Notes: generated by a model not told the origin, from the letters alone. DNA of 64,000 bases from Saxidomus purpurata (GCA_022818135.1 JAFMSR010000002.1:52781342-52845341); one strand, 5' to 3'. Positions 56,601 through 63,280 are shown, numbered from the stretch's first letter. Program-made: numbers and translations.

Positions 56601-58037
56601 CGTGGGTGGTTCATCGTCCGTCGTCAACATTTTCACTTAAAGCTCTTCCAATTTTCGGATTTTACGAAACTTGCATCGACCCCTATCCAAAAATATGATA
56701 TGGTTACGGTCCAGTCAACACAAGGACCGCTGTATCTAAAAAAAGAAATAACCCTGTAAATGGCTTCTTCTAATTCACCAATGGATGGAATGTCGACAAA
56801 CTTGCTGGATAGCATCGTTGCGTTGTCAACTTTCAAAAAACAGTAAATGGTTCCAGTCCAGAGCAGACAGATGTCGCTGATATTGAACATAGAATAAATC
56901 CTTAAACGACTTCTCATGAAACAGTGGATGAAATGTCTTGAAACGTACTCAGTAATATCCGTGCATTGTCCCCTTTCAAAAAAAGCAGAAAACGGTTTTG
57001 GTCCAGTGCACACACGGGTACTGTAACTTGAAATAGAAAAACAAACCATTAAATGCTTTCTTGTCAGGAACCAATGGACGGACTGTCATCTAATTTGCTC
57101 TGTAGCTTCGTTGCATTGCCCCCTTTTGCTGTTTGATTTACTGCTACGACAGTATAAAATGTAGAGTAAAGTGTTCTGAAAAGAACTGAGATTCTGTTGC
57201 AAAGTACTACATGTACATTGACAATTAATTCAATATACATGTATAAGAATTTCATTATCAATGCTGACATTCTATCTGTAGATTTAAGATGTGGACAGGA
57301 ATTGGTCGTGGCAGCACTACTATAACTCCAGCAGAAATGGAGGAGAGAAACCAACGCTACAAAACGTTGGAAGGACAAATCGACTATTTCCCTGACCAGA
57401 TTGATAGGTAACCTCTTTTGGTTTTTCATCATTCCAAACACTAATATTGAGTAACAAAAAATCATCTGTGTAGTATATGGTCGCAGTTTAAACATTGACC
57501 CACAAATTTAATTCTTGAATGCACCTGTCATTCTTCGTAAAATGCCTCAAAAATGACATAGTACATGTGTACGTGTTTTTCAAAAACAGTTGTTGCATCA
57601 ACAAAACTGTACCAAATATTAAATACAGTCCACTGAAAGAAGCTGCTAGTACATTAATTGAATGCATTATATGTTTACATAGAAACACTTCTAAAACGTT
57701 TTTACTGGGCTAACTTCATTTCAATCGATATAGCATTTTGATTATGTTTAAGCGTGAATTTTATTACGATTCTGGAGCAATGACTGTAGAAGAACAACAG
57801 TTGCATTAGAACCAATACTTCTCATACAATGTAATTTGTTTTAACAGATTCTTGGCGTCCATATCGAACATGTACATGGGAGATGACAAGTTCGAGGCTT
57901 TCTTGCATAAGGGAATGGCAAAGAAAATGGCAATGAAAGCCCAGCAAGCTGAAACGCCACATCCAGTACCACGTTATCCTGGTGCACTTCGCATCAGTCA
58001 CGGTGCGCGTGGAATGACTGATGTACAAACCGATTAA
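29516..58037 (+). CDS. Polycystin-1-like receptor/channel gene, 23 visible exons, 5' incomplete
   Basis: Twenty-three exons (about 4.95 kb coding, about 1,650 residues) join with consistent phases and GT-AG ends. Order: extracellular helical/GAIN-like region (exons 1-9), GPS motif 'CDTNHLTTF' and TM1 (exon 10), PLAT domain (11-13), TM2 to TM6 with Lys-rich and acidic cytosolic loops (14-17), the polycystin/TOP extracellular domain (17-20), channel TM7-TM11 with pore (20-21) and a short cytosolic tail (22-23). The 11-TM plan with GPS and PLAT is that of polycystin-1 family proteins (PKD1, PKD1L, PKDREJ/REJ). These are autoproteolysed at HL|T and often pair with PKD2-type subunits in cilia or sperm. 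The large N-terminal ectodomain (PKD/REJ/lectin modules) is not in the window. One apparent 1-nt deletion in exon 12 breaks the frame. Paralogue identity is unresolved. Confidence 0.93.
30100..30285 (+). CDS. Polycystin-1-like, exon 2 (helical ectodomain)
   Basis: Sixty-two codons, phase 0 at both ends. Ala/Ser/Glu-rich helical sequence ('FENIRNAAANTVQQLSLALT') of the kind found between REJ and GAIN regions. Confidence 0.85.
30743..30925. mobile_element. MITE with pogo/Tigger-like ends, TA target
   Basis: The left end CAGTAGACTCTGTATATAAC and inverted right end CAGTAAACTCCGTTTATAAC form a terminal inverted repeat of about 20 bp. They are flanked on both sides by TA (30741-30742 and 30926-30927), the Tc1/mariner/pogo target. 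Internal 'ccggatataa' motifs recur. No transposase. It sits in a polycystin intron. Confidence 0.85.
30996..31121 (+). CDS. Polycystin-1-like, exon 3
   Basis: Forty-two codons, phase 0 at both ends: 'GKLTELLERARDNVLNHAET' then 'MSVEEVIEITENTMAACSN'. Continues the helical segment that precedes the GAIN domain. Confidence 0.85.
31860..32642 (+). mobile_element. AGCTCACC-family element with ~170-bp internal repeats
   Basis: Opens with the hairpin AGCTCACCTGG / CCAGGTTGAGCT (31861-31887). It then carries about three units of roughly 167-175 bp marked by 'cttctctgaaaccacaaggc' and 'gggtcaaaattgacccc', and closes with 'gcgatatagggccatcttgg' plus 'ccctcttgt', a palindromic GGGCCA/TGGCCC end. Diverged relatives lie at 49860-50380 (body), 40480-40505 and 51165-51190 (3' ends) and 56559 and 14786 (5' ends). 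No protein is encoded. Confidence 0.75.
32722..32821 (+). CDS. Polycystin-1-like, exon 4
   Basis: Thirty-three codons plus one base (phase 0 in, phase 1 out): 'SAAISGDYPITSDLYEMED' then an acidic stretch. Confidence 0.85.
32854..33055 (+). repeat. tRNA-derived SINE, copy 2
   Basis: Head 'gtagtgtagaggttaaggtg', box B 'gcgggttcgaaccccacc', body 'caccagtactggtttttcca', A-rich tail ending 'aaaataataaaaaaa'. Begins 33 bp after a polycystin exon. Confidence 0.88.
33084..33131. repeat. Left arm of hairpin element, copy B, cut by a SINE
   Basis: 'tacagtgaggagtttgcata' followed by 'attaaatcacgagtgctta' matches the left half of the 18733 palindrome. It stops abruptly at 33130, where SINE copy 3 begins. 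The right arm is not visible beyond the SINE. Confidence 0.6.
33131..33323 (+). repeat. tRNA-derived SINE, copy 3
   Basis: Head 'gcggtggtgtagaggtttag', degraded box B 'caggttcaagcccc', body 'caccagtactggtttttcca', tail 'gagctaaaataaattagtat'. Same orientation as copy 2 and 75 bp downstream of it. Confidence 0.88.
33974..34053 (+). CDS. Polycystin-1-like, exon 5
   Basis: Phase 1 in, phase 0 out: '(E)IAVVTDEKAQYKAGLHVYN' to 'NSF'. Donor gtaagt. Confidence 0.83.
34081..34690 (+). repeat. TATACCCCC-family element with four ~146-bp tandem units
   Basis: Begins 'tatacccccggctggttg'. Units align on 'ccttgtctggagcataactt' at 34121, 34267, 34413 and 34558 (spacing 145-146 bp). Each includes 'ggttggaattcaatacaact', 'cattgagaggaagtgcaatg' and 'acagagttattgccctttgt'. 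A single-unit relative starts 'tatacccccaaaacga' at 53701. Confidence 0.85.
35082..36357 (+). repeat. TATACCCCC-family element with eight ~145-bp units bearing AGGTCA direct repeats
   Basis: Opens 'tatacccccgcacaacaaag' and closes 'gcggtatgcgggggtatt', an inverted ATACCCCCGCA end pair. Unit starts ('cttgtccgccca') at 35181, 35326, 35471, 35616, 35763, 35906, 36051 and 36199 give spacings of 143-148 bp with high identity. Nearly every unit carries RGGTCA-A-AGGTCA-AGGTCA, for example 35285-35303. Terminal boundaries plus variable tandem core recall the bivalve 'pearl' and Helentron-associated elements. That link is inference. Confidence 0.88.
36643..36882 (+). CDS. Polycystin-1-like, exon 6 (GAIN-like region)
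   Basis: Eighty codons, phase 0 at both ends. Includes 'KSPTPVRLSSPSFEAAIWKN' and 'SVDVPPDALSGVDPLDTYTL', a beta-type segment like those in GAIN domains. Confidence 0.87.
37187..37479 (+). CDS. Polycystin-1-like, exon 7 (GAIN-like region)
   Basis: Ninety-seven codons plus two bases. Contains 'ASRRSQTISINFKNSKGEKL', 'TPIRLNIKQDPN' and 'CFYHEVEVTNTRAALQLKF', consistent with GAIN subdomain B strands. Confidence 0.88.
37690..37826. mobile_element. ~137-bp hairpin element
   Basis: 'tgattttgacatttgcgacc', 'gtatatacggttttaat' and 'gtcgcaaacagttttaac' on the left are mirrored by 'gttaaaaatatttgcaacga', 'ttaaaaaccgtattatacag' and 'tcgcaaatatcaaaatta' on the right. A near-perfect hairpin forms around 'agctccggctaacgccgtcgc'. 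Confidence 0.8.
38332..38465 (+). CDS. Polycystin-1-like, exon 8
   Basis: Phase 2 in, phase 1 out: '(I)LTNRTKDTQLLVLFNYGEK' and 'VKTVCMIPSDTEAECT'. The frame runs open upstream into the intron and downstream into repeat, but the acceptor 'tttttttcaag' and donor gtagaa fit both neighbours' phases. Confidence 0.85.
38500..38760 (+). repeat. tRNA-like repeat (box B 'ggttcgaatct')
   Basis: 'tgaggtctccggttcgaatctcgg' resembles a tRNA T-arm, and a body follows with 'ctggggagaaaccccaggg', a strong short inverted repeat (CTGGGG/CCCCAG). No box A is convincing. Intronic. Confidence 0.4.
38958..39235 (+). CDS. Polycystin-1-like, exon 9 (end of GAIN-like region)
   Basis: Begins with a run of Asp (six in a row), then 'DACTCFVDSDSVAENKGKWY', 'WKENKEFLTDYAVSVGEITC' and 'GVK'. 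The cysteines may pair with those around the GPS. Phase 1 in, phase 0 out. Confidence 0.88.
39320..40506 (+). repeat. AGCTCACC-family element with four ~145-bp units
   Basis: Starts 'tttttagctcaccttggcgc' and ends 'gcgatatagggccatcatgg' plus 'ccatcttgttt'. Internal units align on 'attgttccttgaatgg'-type phrases at 39821, 39966, 40111 and 40256, each exactly 145 bp apart, with 'ataccaaaattgttcaaaca' and 'caaaatggccaccagggcta'. The sequence is unlike the 35-kb array despite the same period. Confidence 0.8.
40534..40761 (+). CDS. Polycystin-1-like, exon 10: GPS cleavage motif and TM1
   Basis: Seventy-six codons, phase 0 at both ends. 'VICDTNHLTTFAGGW' is the GPS, with predicted autoproteolysis between Leu and Thr of HLT. 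The Cys-x-Thr-x-His-Leu-Thr form is, as I recall, that of polycystins as opposed to the Cys-x-Cys of adhesion GPCRs. Then 'APNTIDWNFVFSNADFFKNP' and TM1 'EIVIVIAYIIAMIWA' followed by basic residues. Confidence 0.94.
40790..40932. repeat. ~30-bp degenerate tandem repeat
   Basis: About five copies of 'gttacactctttgttatcaa' plus an A run of varying length lie just after the GPS/TM1 exon. Confidence 0.8.
41180..41872. mobile_element. ~690-bp non-autonomous DNA transposon with ~85-bp inverted ends
   Basis: The left 'caagtttcttgtacaagaca' / 'ttaaagataag' and the right, inverted, 'cttatcttaatgtcttgtac' / 'aagaaacttgg' match closely. Both ends carry GTTTACA-type outer bases ('cgtttaca' / 'tgtaaac'). 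A second inner TTGTACAAG pair occurs in each arm. No transposase frame is present. Confidence 0.8.
42129..42230 (+). CDS. Polycystin-1-like, exon 11 (start of PLAT)
   Basis: Thirty-four codons, phase 0. 'LGLAPLLDNDPRDKYYYEVM' is the characteristic polycystin linker into the PLAT beta-sandwich, then 'VSTGMRRGAGTESK'. Confidence 0.92.
43434..43584. mobile_element. Small MITE with CAGTSCAACCTC ends
   Basis: Left CAGTGCAACCTC and right (inverted) CAGTCCAACCTC flank about 150 bp. TA precedes the left end. The ends resemble pogo/Tigger-type MITEs. Intronic, 68 bp before exon 12. Confidence 0.65.
43652..43766 (+). CDS. Polycystin-1-like, exon 12 (PLAT core) with apparent 1-nt deletion
   Basis: The first part reads 'VHFILSGEEEET' in phase 0. 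The last part reads 'EVRTFEDKKRPIFTRGSISG' then 'FLLSVP' in another frame, and both halves are unmistakable polycystin PLAT sequence. The exon is 115 nt; 116 would be needed to connect phase 0 at the acceptor with the phase-2 donor (gtaagt at 43767) that exon 13 requires. The break lies within 43683-43690. Confidence 0.88.
44450..44615 (+). CDS. Polycystin-1-like, exon 13 (end of PLAT)
   Basis: 'PLGALSYLRIWHDNSGKG' is one of the most conserved stretches of polycystin PLAT domains, followed by 'ASWYLNHVTVHDVQTNKKYY' and 'WFAVEEDDGQ'. Phase 2 in, phase 0 out. Confidence 0.94.
44675..45985. repeat. 23-bp minisatellite, ~1.3 kb, intronic
   Basis: Unit 'tcatgtcattttcattctgg' plus 'cag', repeated roughly fifty times with variants, including insertions of 'tgagtgttctg'. 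From 45746 to 45880 units alternate TCATG/TCGTG, a 46-bp dimer copied about three times. Because 23 is not a multiple of 3 and the unit lacks stops, long open frames appear in all three plus-strand frames. These are not genes. Confidence 0.92.
46391..46663 (+). CDS. Polycystin-1-like, exon 14 (post-PLAT linker, TM2)
   Basis: 'VDRVIPVAGKEQMTEFSHLF' is the conserved post-PLAT linker. 'ARPPQSRFTRCQRVSCCLCL' leads into TM2 and an extracellular loop. Ninety-one codons, phase 0 at both ends. Confidence 0.94.
47000..47440. repeat. Degenerate 'ggggtcaaaggttaaggcca' repeats
   Basis: Two to three diverged segments of the form 'aaatcttgtccaggcttcatctc', 'aattttgatgaaact' and 'ggggtcac'. Intronic; same broad family as 42400-42680. 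Confidence 0.5.
47700..48194 (+). CDS. Polycystin-1-like, exon 15 (TM3-TM5, basic and Ser-rich loop)
   Basis: TM3 'FIGVISNIIIFPVNFLLITL', then a cytosolic loop of about 95 residues rich in Ser/Arg/Lys (including 'KKKKK'), TM4 'WWFTIVAWILLWIAVLVSTA' and the start of TM5 'WITSMLISFFMSVFFTQPIK'. The Ser-rich 'SHSSMSRPESSMS' is a likely phosphorylation region. Phase 0 at both ends. Confidence 0.94.
48827..48959 (+). CDS. Polycystin-1-like, exon 16 (end of TM5, acidic loop)
   Basis: 'VFLLAIFLSLVIKNPGG' completes TM5. It is followed by an acidic tract D-D-D-E-E-E-D-E-E. Phase 0 in, phase 1 out. Confidence 0.92.
49345..49404. repeat. Hairpin element, copy C (partial)
   Basis: 'tatagtcaggagtttggatg' then 'aaatcagaagcgcctagcac' and 'gagggatttta' match the order of the 18733 element with more substitutions. 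Confidence 0.55.
49577..49836 (+). CDS. Polycystin-1-like, exon 17 (TM6, start of polycystin/TOP domain)
   Basis: 'SLEVARQQRLKEIQMWSVIR' then TM6 'EILFYAFFLWILLVISYRN' and the beginning of the extracellular polycystin domain 'YNYKYNMQKVF'. Phase 1 in, phase 0 out. Confidence 0.94.
49860..50380 (+). repeat. Diverged copy of the 31.9-kb AGCTCACC-family body
   Basis: Shares 'tgacatcacctctgaaacca', 'gccatggcaacaaaaaggaa', 'agtggacctctaccaa' and 'ttacataggcttatatagga' with 31930-32580 in the same order. Confidence 0.7.
51566..51737 (+). CDS. Polycystin-1-like, exon 18 (polycystin/TOP domain)
   Basis: 'NDFWSWAKSGMLRGLRAGPY' is a hallmark of the family's TOP domain, followed by 'YINDKQSRLMGYAVLRQAR'. 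Phase 0 in, phase 1 out (donor gtatgt). Confidence 0.94.
51890..53040. other. Intron 18, mostly unique
   Basis: No exon seen. 52100-52210 has 'ttctcccggtatttac' and 'ccaggtaatatatgaaccct' elements with partial self-complementarity, and 'ctcccggcatttattc' recurs near 52940. This may be a decayed hairpin element. Confidence 0.35.
53045..53171 (+). CDS. Polycystin-1-like, exon 19 (polycystin/TOP domain)
   Basis: 'CRVPKYMEASVEECNAAYDI' and 'FGPGWTAMPVNSTR' carry two cysteines that probably form the TOP-domain disulphide. Phase 1 in, phase 2 out. Confidence 0.93.
53701..53935 (+). repeat. TATACCCCC-family element, single unit
   Basis: 'tatacccccaaaacgaagtc' then 'ttgcattttccttgtccaga', 'cattgagaggaagtgcagtg' and 'acagagttattgccaagaac', as in the 34-kb array but with one core unit. 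Confidence 0.75.
55017..55840 (+). CDS. Polycystin-1-like, exon 20 (end of TOP domain, TM7-TM10)
   Basis: The largest exon, 274 codons. The TOP domain ends 'FTVYNPSINLFSVSTLLAEF'. TM7 begins 'ILFQIICEIIYFAFTVFFVF', TM8 'FWNLVDLAICAMSVTAIVIY', TM9 'IFNYIIGFLVFFATMKFLKL' and TM10 'FSIIFNIVFLAFMQVFYLVF'. It stops at the pore loop 'FKTFLSSCEA'. This is the PKD-channel fold. Phase 2 in, phase 1 out. Confidence 0.96.
56128..56341 (+). CDS. Polycystin-1-like, exon 21 (pore helix, TM11)
   Basis: 'GIVMMMGKFDIYSMLGVNQW' takes the place of the pore/selectivity segment; PKD2-type channels have 'LGD' where this has 'MGK'. TM11 'FIFLFVVTVTFIVVNMLLSI' then 'LNDTFTAVRND'. Phase 1 in, phase 2 out. Confidence 0.95.
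56559..56640 (+). repeat. 5' hairpin of an AGCTCACC-family element
   Basis: TAGCTCACC (56559-56567) pairs exactly with GGTGAGCTA (56584-56592), followed by 'cgtccgtcgtcaacattttc'. About 400 bp of downstream sequence contains degenerate 'aatggatggaatgtc' units (56777, 56920, 57070), spaced about 145-150 bp. Confidence 0.6.
57282..57407 (+). CDS. Polycystin-1-like, exon 22 (cytosolic tail)
   Basis: 'FKMWTGIGRGSTTITPAEME' and 'ERNQRYKTLEGQIDYFPDQI'. A short helical segment follows, as in PKD1L/REJ tails. Phase 2 in, phase 2 out. Confidence 0.92.
57848..58037 (+). CDS. Polycystin-1-like, last exon 23 (C-terminus)
   Basis: Sixty-two codons and TAA: 'FLASISNMYMGDDKFEAFLH' continuing to 'RGMTDVQTD'. 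The tail is short, and I see no long coiled coil of the kind described for PKD1. ATTAAA at 58286 and AATAAA at 59246 are candidate poly(A) signals. Confidence 0.92.
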
Positions 58038-58689
58038 AGCATGACATCACACCCGTCGCAAATTTGAACATCATACAGTTATCAGTGATGGCGGATTTCG
58101 AATATGACCGAAATTGAGACAGACTTTAGTTCTAAATTTTACATGTTACAAATATTTAACTCTTTATCTAGTGTTCTACTCCGTCCAGTAAAGATCATAG
58201 ATTTTTGATACATTGCATTGTAATATTTCCTTCGTATTAAAATATTAGGTATAGAATCTACAAAGCTTCTTGGCAGCATAGACATATTAAAACAGAATTT
58301 TATACATCTTTGTTAACAGTTTAAAAGACACCGATTACGCCTTTGACTAAAATGCTTCAACTTTATTTGTGATCTTAAATCCTTGTCTCTAGTCAAATAG
58401 CAAGACGCTACATGATGTTGTGTCTTATTTCAAATTGTAGGGCCGTAGCTATATAATATAAAATACTGAGGCAAAACTTTTCTTTGGCTTCTAGACATAG
58501 TCCCCTCGGAATCTTTTTATGTCCACGTACCAATTTTCTTTATTCATTGTTATTTATAGAAGACTCTCTTCAAACTCCATTGTAAGGAAACACAAAACAT
58601 TTCAATTTTAAAATCTGAGAAACTATACTGTAACCTATTGTTTTACAATTGTCCCATTGAAACCAGTTTACATCACGAGTTTATTTTCT

Positions 58690-58920
58690 TAAAGAATGAA
58701 CAACCCTTCATTTTTCAAGAAAACTGCATTTCGAACAATACTTTTTCTATATAAATTTCTTTTGAGCAACACTTTAATTTATCAAAGAAAACTTCTTTGA
58801 ATAATTTGTTTTCTTTAAAAAAAGATCTTTTGAACAACACTTTATTTTATCAAAGAAAACTCTTGAATAATATTTTGTATTCTTAAAGAAAACACTTTTG
58901 AACAACGAAAAAGTCTGAAG
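58690..58920. repeat. ~75-bp degenerate repeats in the polycystin 3' region
   Basis: About three copies of 'gaacaacactttattttatc' followed by 'aaagaaaactcttgaataat' lie 0.65-0.9 kb after the stop codon. Possibly in the 3' UTR. Confidence 0.55.
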
Positions 58921-59259
58921 AGGATTTCACCTTAAAGTTAAGACTATGGAGCCGTTTTTGTGTCTAATATAAACGTATCTTTCATATGTTAAGTTTGTGA
59001 AGAATTTTATTATCTTCCGTCCTTAAGAAAATCCGTCCAACATGTATTATATACTGCTGAGTATATACTTTAATAACTGTGATTGTAATATATGAACTTT
59101 TACAAAAAATGTTCGTGTGTGCTATATAGCTACTAGACATGCTCTATAGAGTTTTTATCCTATTTTTATTTTATTGTTATTCAATTATTATTTGTCATAT
59201 TCTTACTTCACATTACCAGCTTCTTAAGAAAATCTTTACTTTTCGAATAAACTTTGGCA

Positions 59260-60390
59260 GTAGTAAATATGTTGAGTTTTGCATTTGAAACTCTTCTAGC
59301 TCTTAGAGTACAATTTTAATATAAATCAGAGCTCTATAGTTAGATTTTAATATTAACCGGGTTAAGTCTTGAAAACTTTAGCAACTACTTATAACTTGCA
59401 GAATTAGATATCCGGTAGTATACAGAAATGTAGGGGCTTCTCCATTTTATTAAAACGCAAAAGATGCTCTTTTCAAACACGAGGGTTTGGCTTTGAACTC
59501 TTACATGGTTCTTATCATAACTCCGTATCCGACTGGCCCTTCAAAATAAACAGGTTTGACAGTGACTCCAAATGATGTGTTCAACACAAACTTTCACCAA
59601 ATGGCCCAGTCCTTTGAATTTTAGATTAAGTAGAGTGAATTTGCCAAGATACAAAAATCACTTATTTGTAGAAATGTGTGTTGAAATAATCCTACTGAAA
59701 TCATCAAGAATATCGAAAAAAATAATGGCCAAAGAATATTTCAACAAATGCCGTAAGTTTTCAAGCAACAATAGGAATGAAGACTTACATGTTCGGTCCT
59801 ACATCTCTCGTCAGCCCCTTGCAGATCTTCCAGGTATTAACCTATGATTGTTGTGGAATTATTCCAGGTCAGCTGGTTTAATGCTATTAATGGACCGATA
59901 TTTTATGATACTGGGTATCAATCAACCATTTCTGTCGGAACTATAGTTCATTTGAAACCGAGGTGTCTTGAGTGTCTTTAAATTTAAGTTTTATCTCACC
60001 TGGCTATAATCGTCAAAAGCTTGTTATAGTGGTCACTTTTTGATGCCGATGCGTCTGAAAACATCGGGCCAATGCTCATTGAATCCAACAGCTCGCGGAT
60101 TGATTTATGCTTGGTTCTGTGTGAGAGATTTTTAAAAATGGGCCCAAGCAGGATTCTGCATTTCTAAATTACATAAACCCTTTCTGCCTCAATCTTGGGC
60201 GGACATGAATCTAACAAAAGCCTATTCTCAGAGGCTACTCACTAAATCAGGTGTGTGTGTTGAACGGTAATGGTACATAAATACATGCTTTGGTGAAGAA
60301 TTTCATTTAGGTCTAAAACAAGAAATTTGAAACGGTGTACAATTTAAAATCATATTATATTAAATAGAAACCATAACGTAAATATGAAAA
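59260..60390. other. Intergenic between convergent genes
   Basis: Separates the plus-strand polycystin and minus-strand sulfotransferase genes, which converge. At 59998 'tcacctggctataatcgtca' is a fragment of the AGCTCACC family. No gene supported. Confidence 0.4.
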
Positions 60391-60397
60391 ACAAATA

Positions 60398-61235
60398 TTA
60401 GAAAAATGTGGATATATACTTAACCTTCTCAATAACAGAATAGTCACTTCCAAATTTTCTTTGTATTAGTAAATCTAGTAAATGATTTTGTTTAACTACA
60501 TCATTTAATGACACGATGTCCGTGGACATCAATTTACAGTCTGATGATGTCACATAGAATTCGCTGTTCCATTTAGATTTTGGAACCACCAGTTTTGAAT
60601 TAGTTACAGTTGCGTTACCCTTATCACGAAATACCAATTTAAAATTTTTTGAAAGCTTATCGGGTTTTAATTTCAACGAACCATCAAGTATTAAACTTTC
60701 TAATTGACGTAGTTCTTTCATTTGATGCTTTGATAGCTCCTTTGTAGCGATTACTGACTTGATGAGTTCATCCACTTTATTATCCGTTCCTCGCACAGAA
60801 GCGTTGGTCATCTTATCTTTTGAAATGTCTTTATTTCGTGTTTTTACGGGACTTTCATGTGCAACATTTTTATTATCTGCGGATTCTCTATGATTTGCCA
60901 CATTATCCTCTCGAAACATTGTGGAACCTTCTTCTGATTTCACCAACGATGGACTTTCTCCTGCTTTTAGTTCTTCTGTACTAGAATTTAAACAAAAATT
61001 TTGAACGTCCTGTAATATTGCTTTAAAATGAGTAACCTCATCCGCAAAATGTTCTTCTTTGGATATTTGAACTTCTAGTCGGTCTTTAAACAGCTCATAT
61101 AAACGGTAGTCAAATTTGTTTCTTTTTCTAAATACTTTAATATCCTTTGCACTTATTCGAAAGTCCCGGTAAGTGTTGGTTTCAACCAGAGATGAAAATG
61201 TGTTAATCCTTGTATTTATAAAGGATGTCACACAG
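60398..61235 (-). CDS. Gal-3-O-sulfotransferase, C-terminal part in the shifted frame
   Basis: About 277 codons. Residues 33-80 ('VFRKRNKFDY' to 'QNFC') and 214-233 ('LVVPKSKWNS' to 'DCKL') align with the family's C-terminal region. Between them is a charged, Lys/Glu/Asn-rich, probably disordered segment, then a helical piece 'SKHQMKELRQLESLILDGSL'. Confidence 0.8.
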
Positions 61236-62111
61236 AGACAAGTTTAAGTATCTTTTCAGTAATACCAATGATTCCTCAAAATATTCAACAACCATTACTA
61301 GTTGAAAACTATCTGCAATTTCTTCAAGAAAGTCGTCAAACCTCTCATCGGAAATATTTTCAGCTTGTTTGAGAGAGTGAAAATCCAAACCAAAATCATA
61401 CGCCATCGGGTTATACGTCATTGACTCCGCCATTGAAGTTGCTTCATATAGTTCAGGGTTCCGTATTAGGTCAGTGATAAAGGTTTCGTTCTGTAGCCTT
61501 ACCAAATAAGGGTATTTTATCGCAAATTTATAGTAATACGCCGCTGATACGAAGAGGTCAAATGGCTCTCGAACAATTGCAACATAAAATGAATAGTTAT
61601 GAAGAAGCTGAGAGACCTTTCTCTGATTAAAAACCATATGGTGACTGAGTATATTATATTTATGATAATTATTTTCTTTATCCATATTTACATGTTCTTG
61701 TTCATTCATCCTTTTTGGTAAAGGTGGCCAGATGTCACTAAAGAAATATTTATATATTGATACGTAGTTTGTTGGCGTAGGAATCGCAAATGACAAGTTC
61801 CTTTTTAGCCCAAAACGTTGTATGATGCTTTGTACGGTTGAGCTAGCTGCCTTGTGAACTTTCAAGAATTCGATATGGGTGACTTCTTTTGCATTTTCGA
61901 GAGCAGAGATGCCTTGCGGGCCTCTTACCAAAGCTGTTATTTTTGCTATTGGCTGAACAGTCTGGAGTTTTTCCTTCCTGTTTAAAGTTGCATGCGTCAT
62001 CTTGCTATATGATTCAGCCACCATTTCGCTGTTTCTTTGAATTTCCGCAATCTTATTTACATCTTCTCTTTGGCCTAACTTCAACTTTTGCGCCTGAAAT
62101 TGTTTTTGCAT
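60398..62111 (-). CDS. Galactose-3-O-sulfotransferase-like gene in two overlapping frames
   Basis: Read on the minus strand, 62111-61206 encodes the PAPS-binding half: 'IEFLKVHKAASSTVQSI' (5'-phosphosulfate loop), 'ILSHHMVFN' and 'FYVAIVREPFDLFVSAAYYY' (3'-phosphate loop). The frame closes after 'LNLSLCDILYKYKD'. A second frame from about 61235 to the stop at 60398 continues the family: 'FRKRNKFDYRLYELFKDRLE', 'HFKAILQDVQNFC' and, later, 'VVPKSKWNSEFYVTSSDC'. Galactose/galactosylceramide 3-O-sulfotransferases are Golgi type II enzymes that sulfate galactose on glycans or glycolipids. The N-terminal membrane anchor is not in this exon. The first in-frame ATG is at 62111. About 130 residues (60593-60979) are extra relative to the family. 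The frame change needs a 1-nt insertion or 2-nt deletion near 61206-61245. Confidence 0.85.
61206..62111 (-). CDS. Gal-3-O-sulfotransferase, N-terminal PAPS-binding part
   Basis: About 302 codons from ATG 62111. The reading is open a little further upstream to an in-frame TAA near 62180, but without another ATG. Either this is a 3' exon whose upstream exon carries the anchor, or the start is at 62111 and the protein lacks one. Confidence 0.85.
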
Positions 62112-62179
62112 GGTTAGATTTAAACTGTGTCGTAGACTTTTATATCGGTGGCAAATCAAAATTCCAGCAATGAATTAAT

Positions 62180-63280
62180 AACATACTTAAGTGTTTAAAA
62201 AGTGGTTTAGTGCTTGCCCTATATTTTATCCAAAGAAATAACTTCGAGTAAAATTGTTAATATGTGCCCGCCAATTTGCGACAAACTTCTGTCAGACGGA
62301 CCTAGTTTGCGCATGTGCAAAATAGCCTCTCATTATTGATATTGGCATAAACAATTACCGGTATTGCAACAGGCACTGTTCCAGCTAAAACTACTAAAAC
62401 TTTAGGACAGTATTCTTCACATAAAAGCCGTCCAATAAACAAAATTTCAAATAGTGCTAGTATTAAAATCTATTTTTTCTCAAATACATTTCACCAACAT
62501 GTTAAAGGCTATTATATTAACATCACACACTGTATGCTACGAACTATGAACGCAATATTTATAAGCATGCTGTGTGCAGACAGCATGCAATTATAAATAA
62601 CCAAAAACTATATATAAGAATCGTCGCCGAACCATAACATTTCAGCTTGAAATTGAAAATTAGCAAGGTAAGACATGCAGTTCCGTTATTCCGTTAAACA
62701 TTCATCTGTAAACTGTCTTTGGCATTTTTTGGATTGTAATATATTTATTATATGTAGCTTTGACGATATTCTGTGCACGAGTGTGAGTCGCCGCTTTTAT
62801 GCGGGATAGACCTTCAACTATATTGGAGTGTGTACTTCATTCTCTAAGATAAGGTGAATTGACAATAAAACGGTAACTCTGCGTTGGCCAAATTTTGAAA
62901 CATCCCTCTTTATGAAATATACCTGTCTGGAGCATAACCAAGAACAGAAGATTTGTGCTGTTCATTTGGCAACGCATGCTACGGGGAGCATAAAAAAATA
63001 TCATTTTTACATTCATTAAGACTATTTTATATACAGTTGGGACTAAGTGATCTGTAAGTTTTGGAATATGTCAATTTATGCAGAAAAGACGAGATTTCAA
63101 GATGTTGCAGCTGTTCTGTTATTATTAAAATCACGTAACAGTAGAAGAACGATAGAATAGCATACCGCTCAACTTATAAATAGTTCATGTTGCATAAGAG
63201 CCTTTGTTTGGAGTCAATAAACTCTCGCGCTTTTTACAGATAAAACATACATGTACTAATAAAAACTATGAACATAAAAA
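62180..63280. other. Upstream of the sulfotransferase exon, no gene recognised
   Basis: AT-rich sequence with one short inverted pair 'ataagcatgctgtgtgcaga' / 'cagcatgcaattataaat' at 62562-62600 (GCATGCTGT.GCAGACAGCATGC). No exon is supported. Confidence 0.4.

Noticed and set aside
59572..59847. 91-codon plus-strand frame ending before a gtatta donor
   Set aside because: No similarity to any family I know, no matching neighbours in phase, and isolated between two convergent genes.
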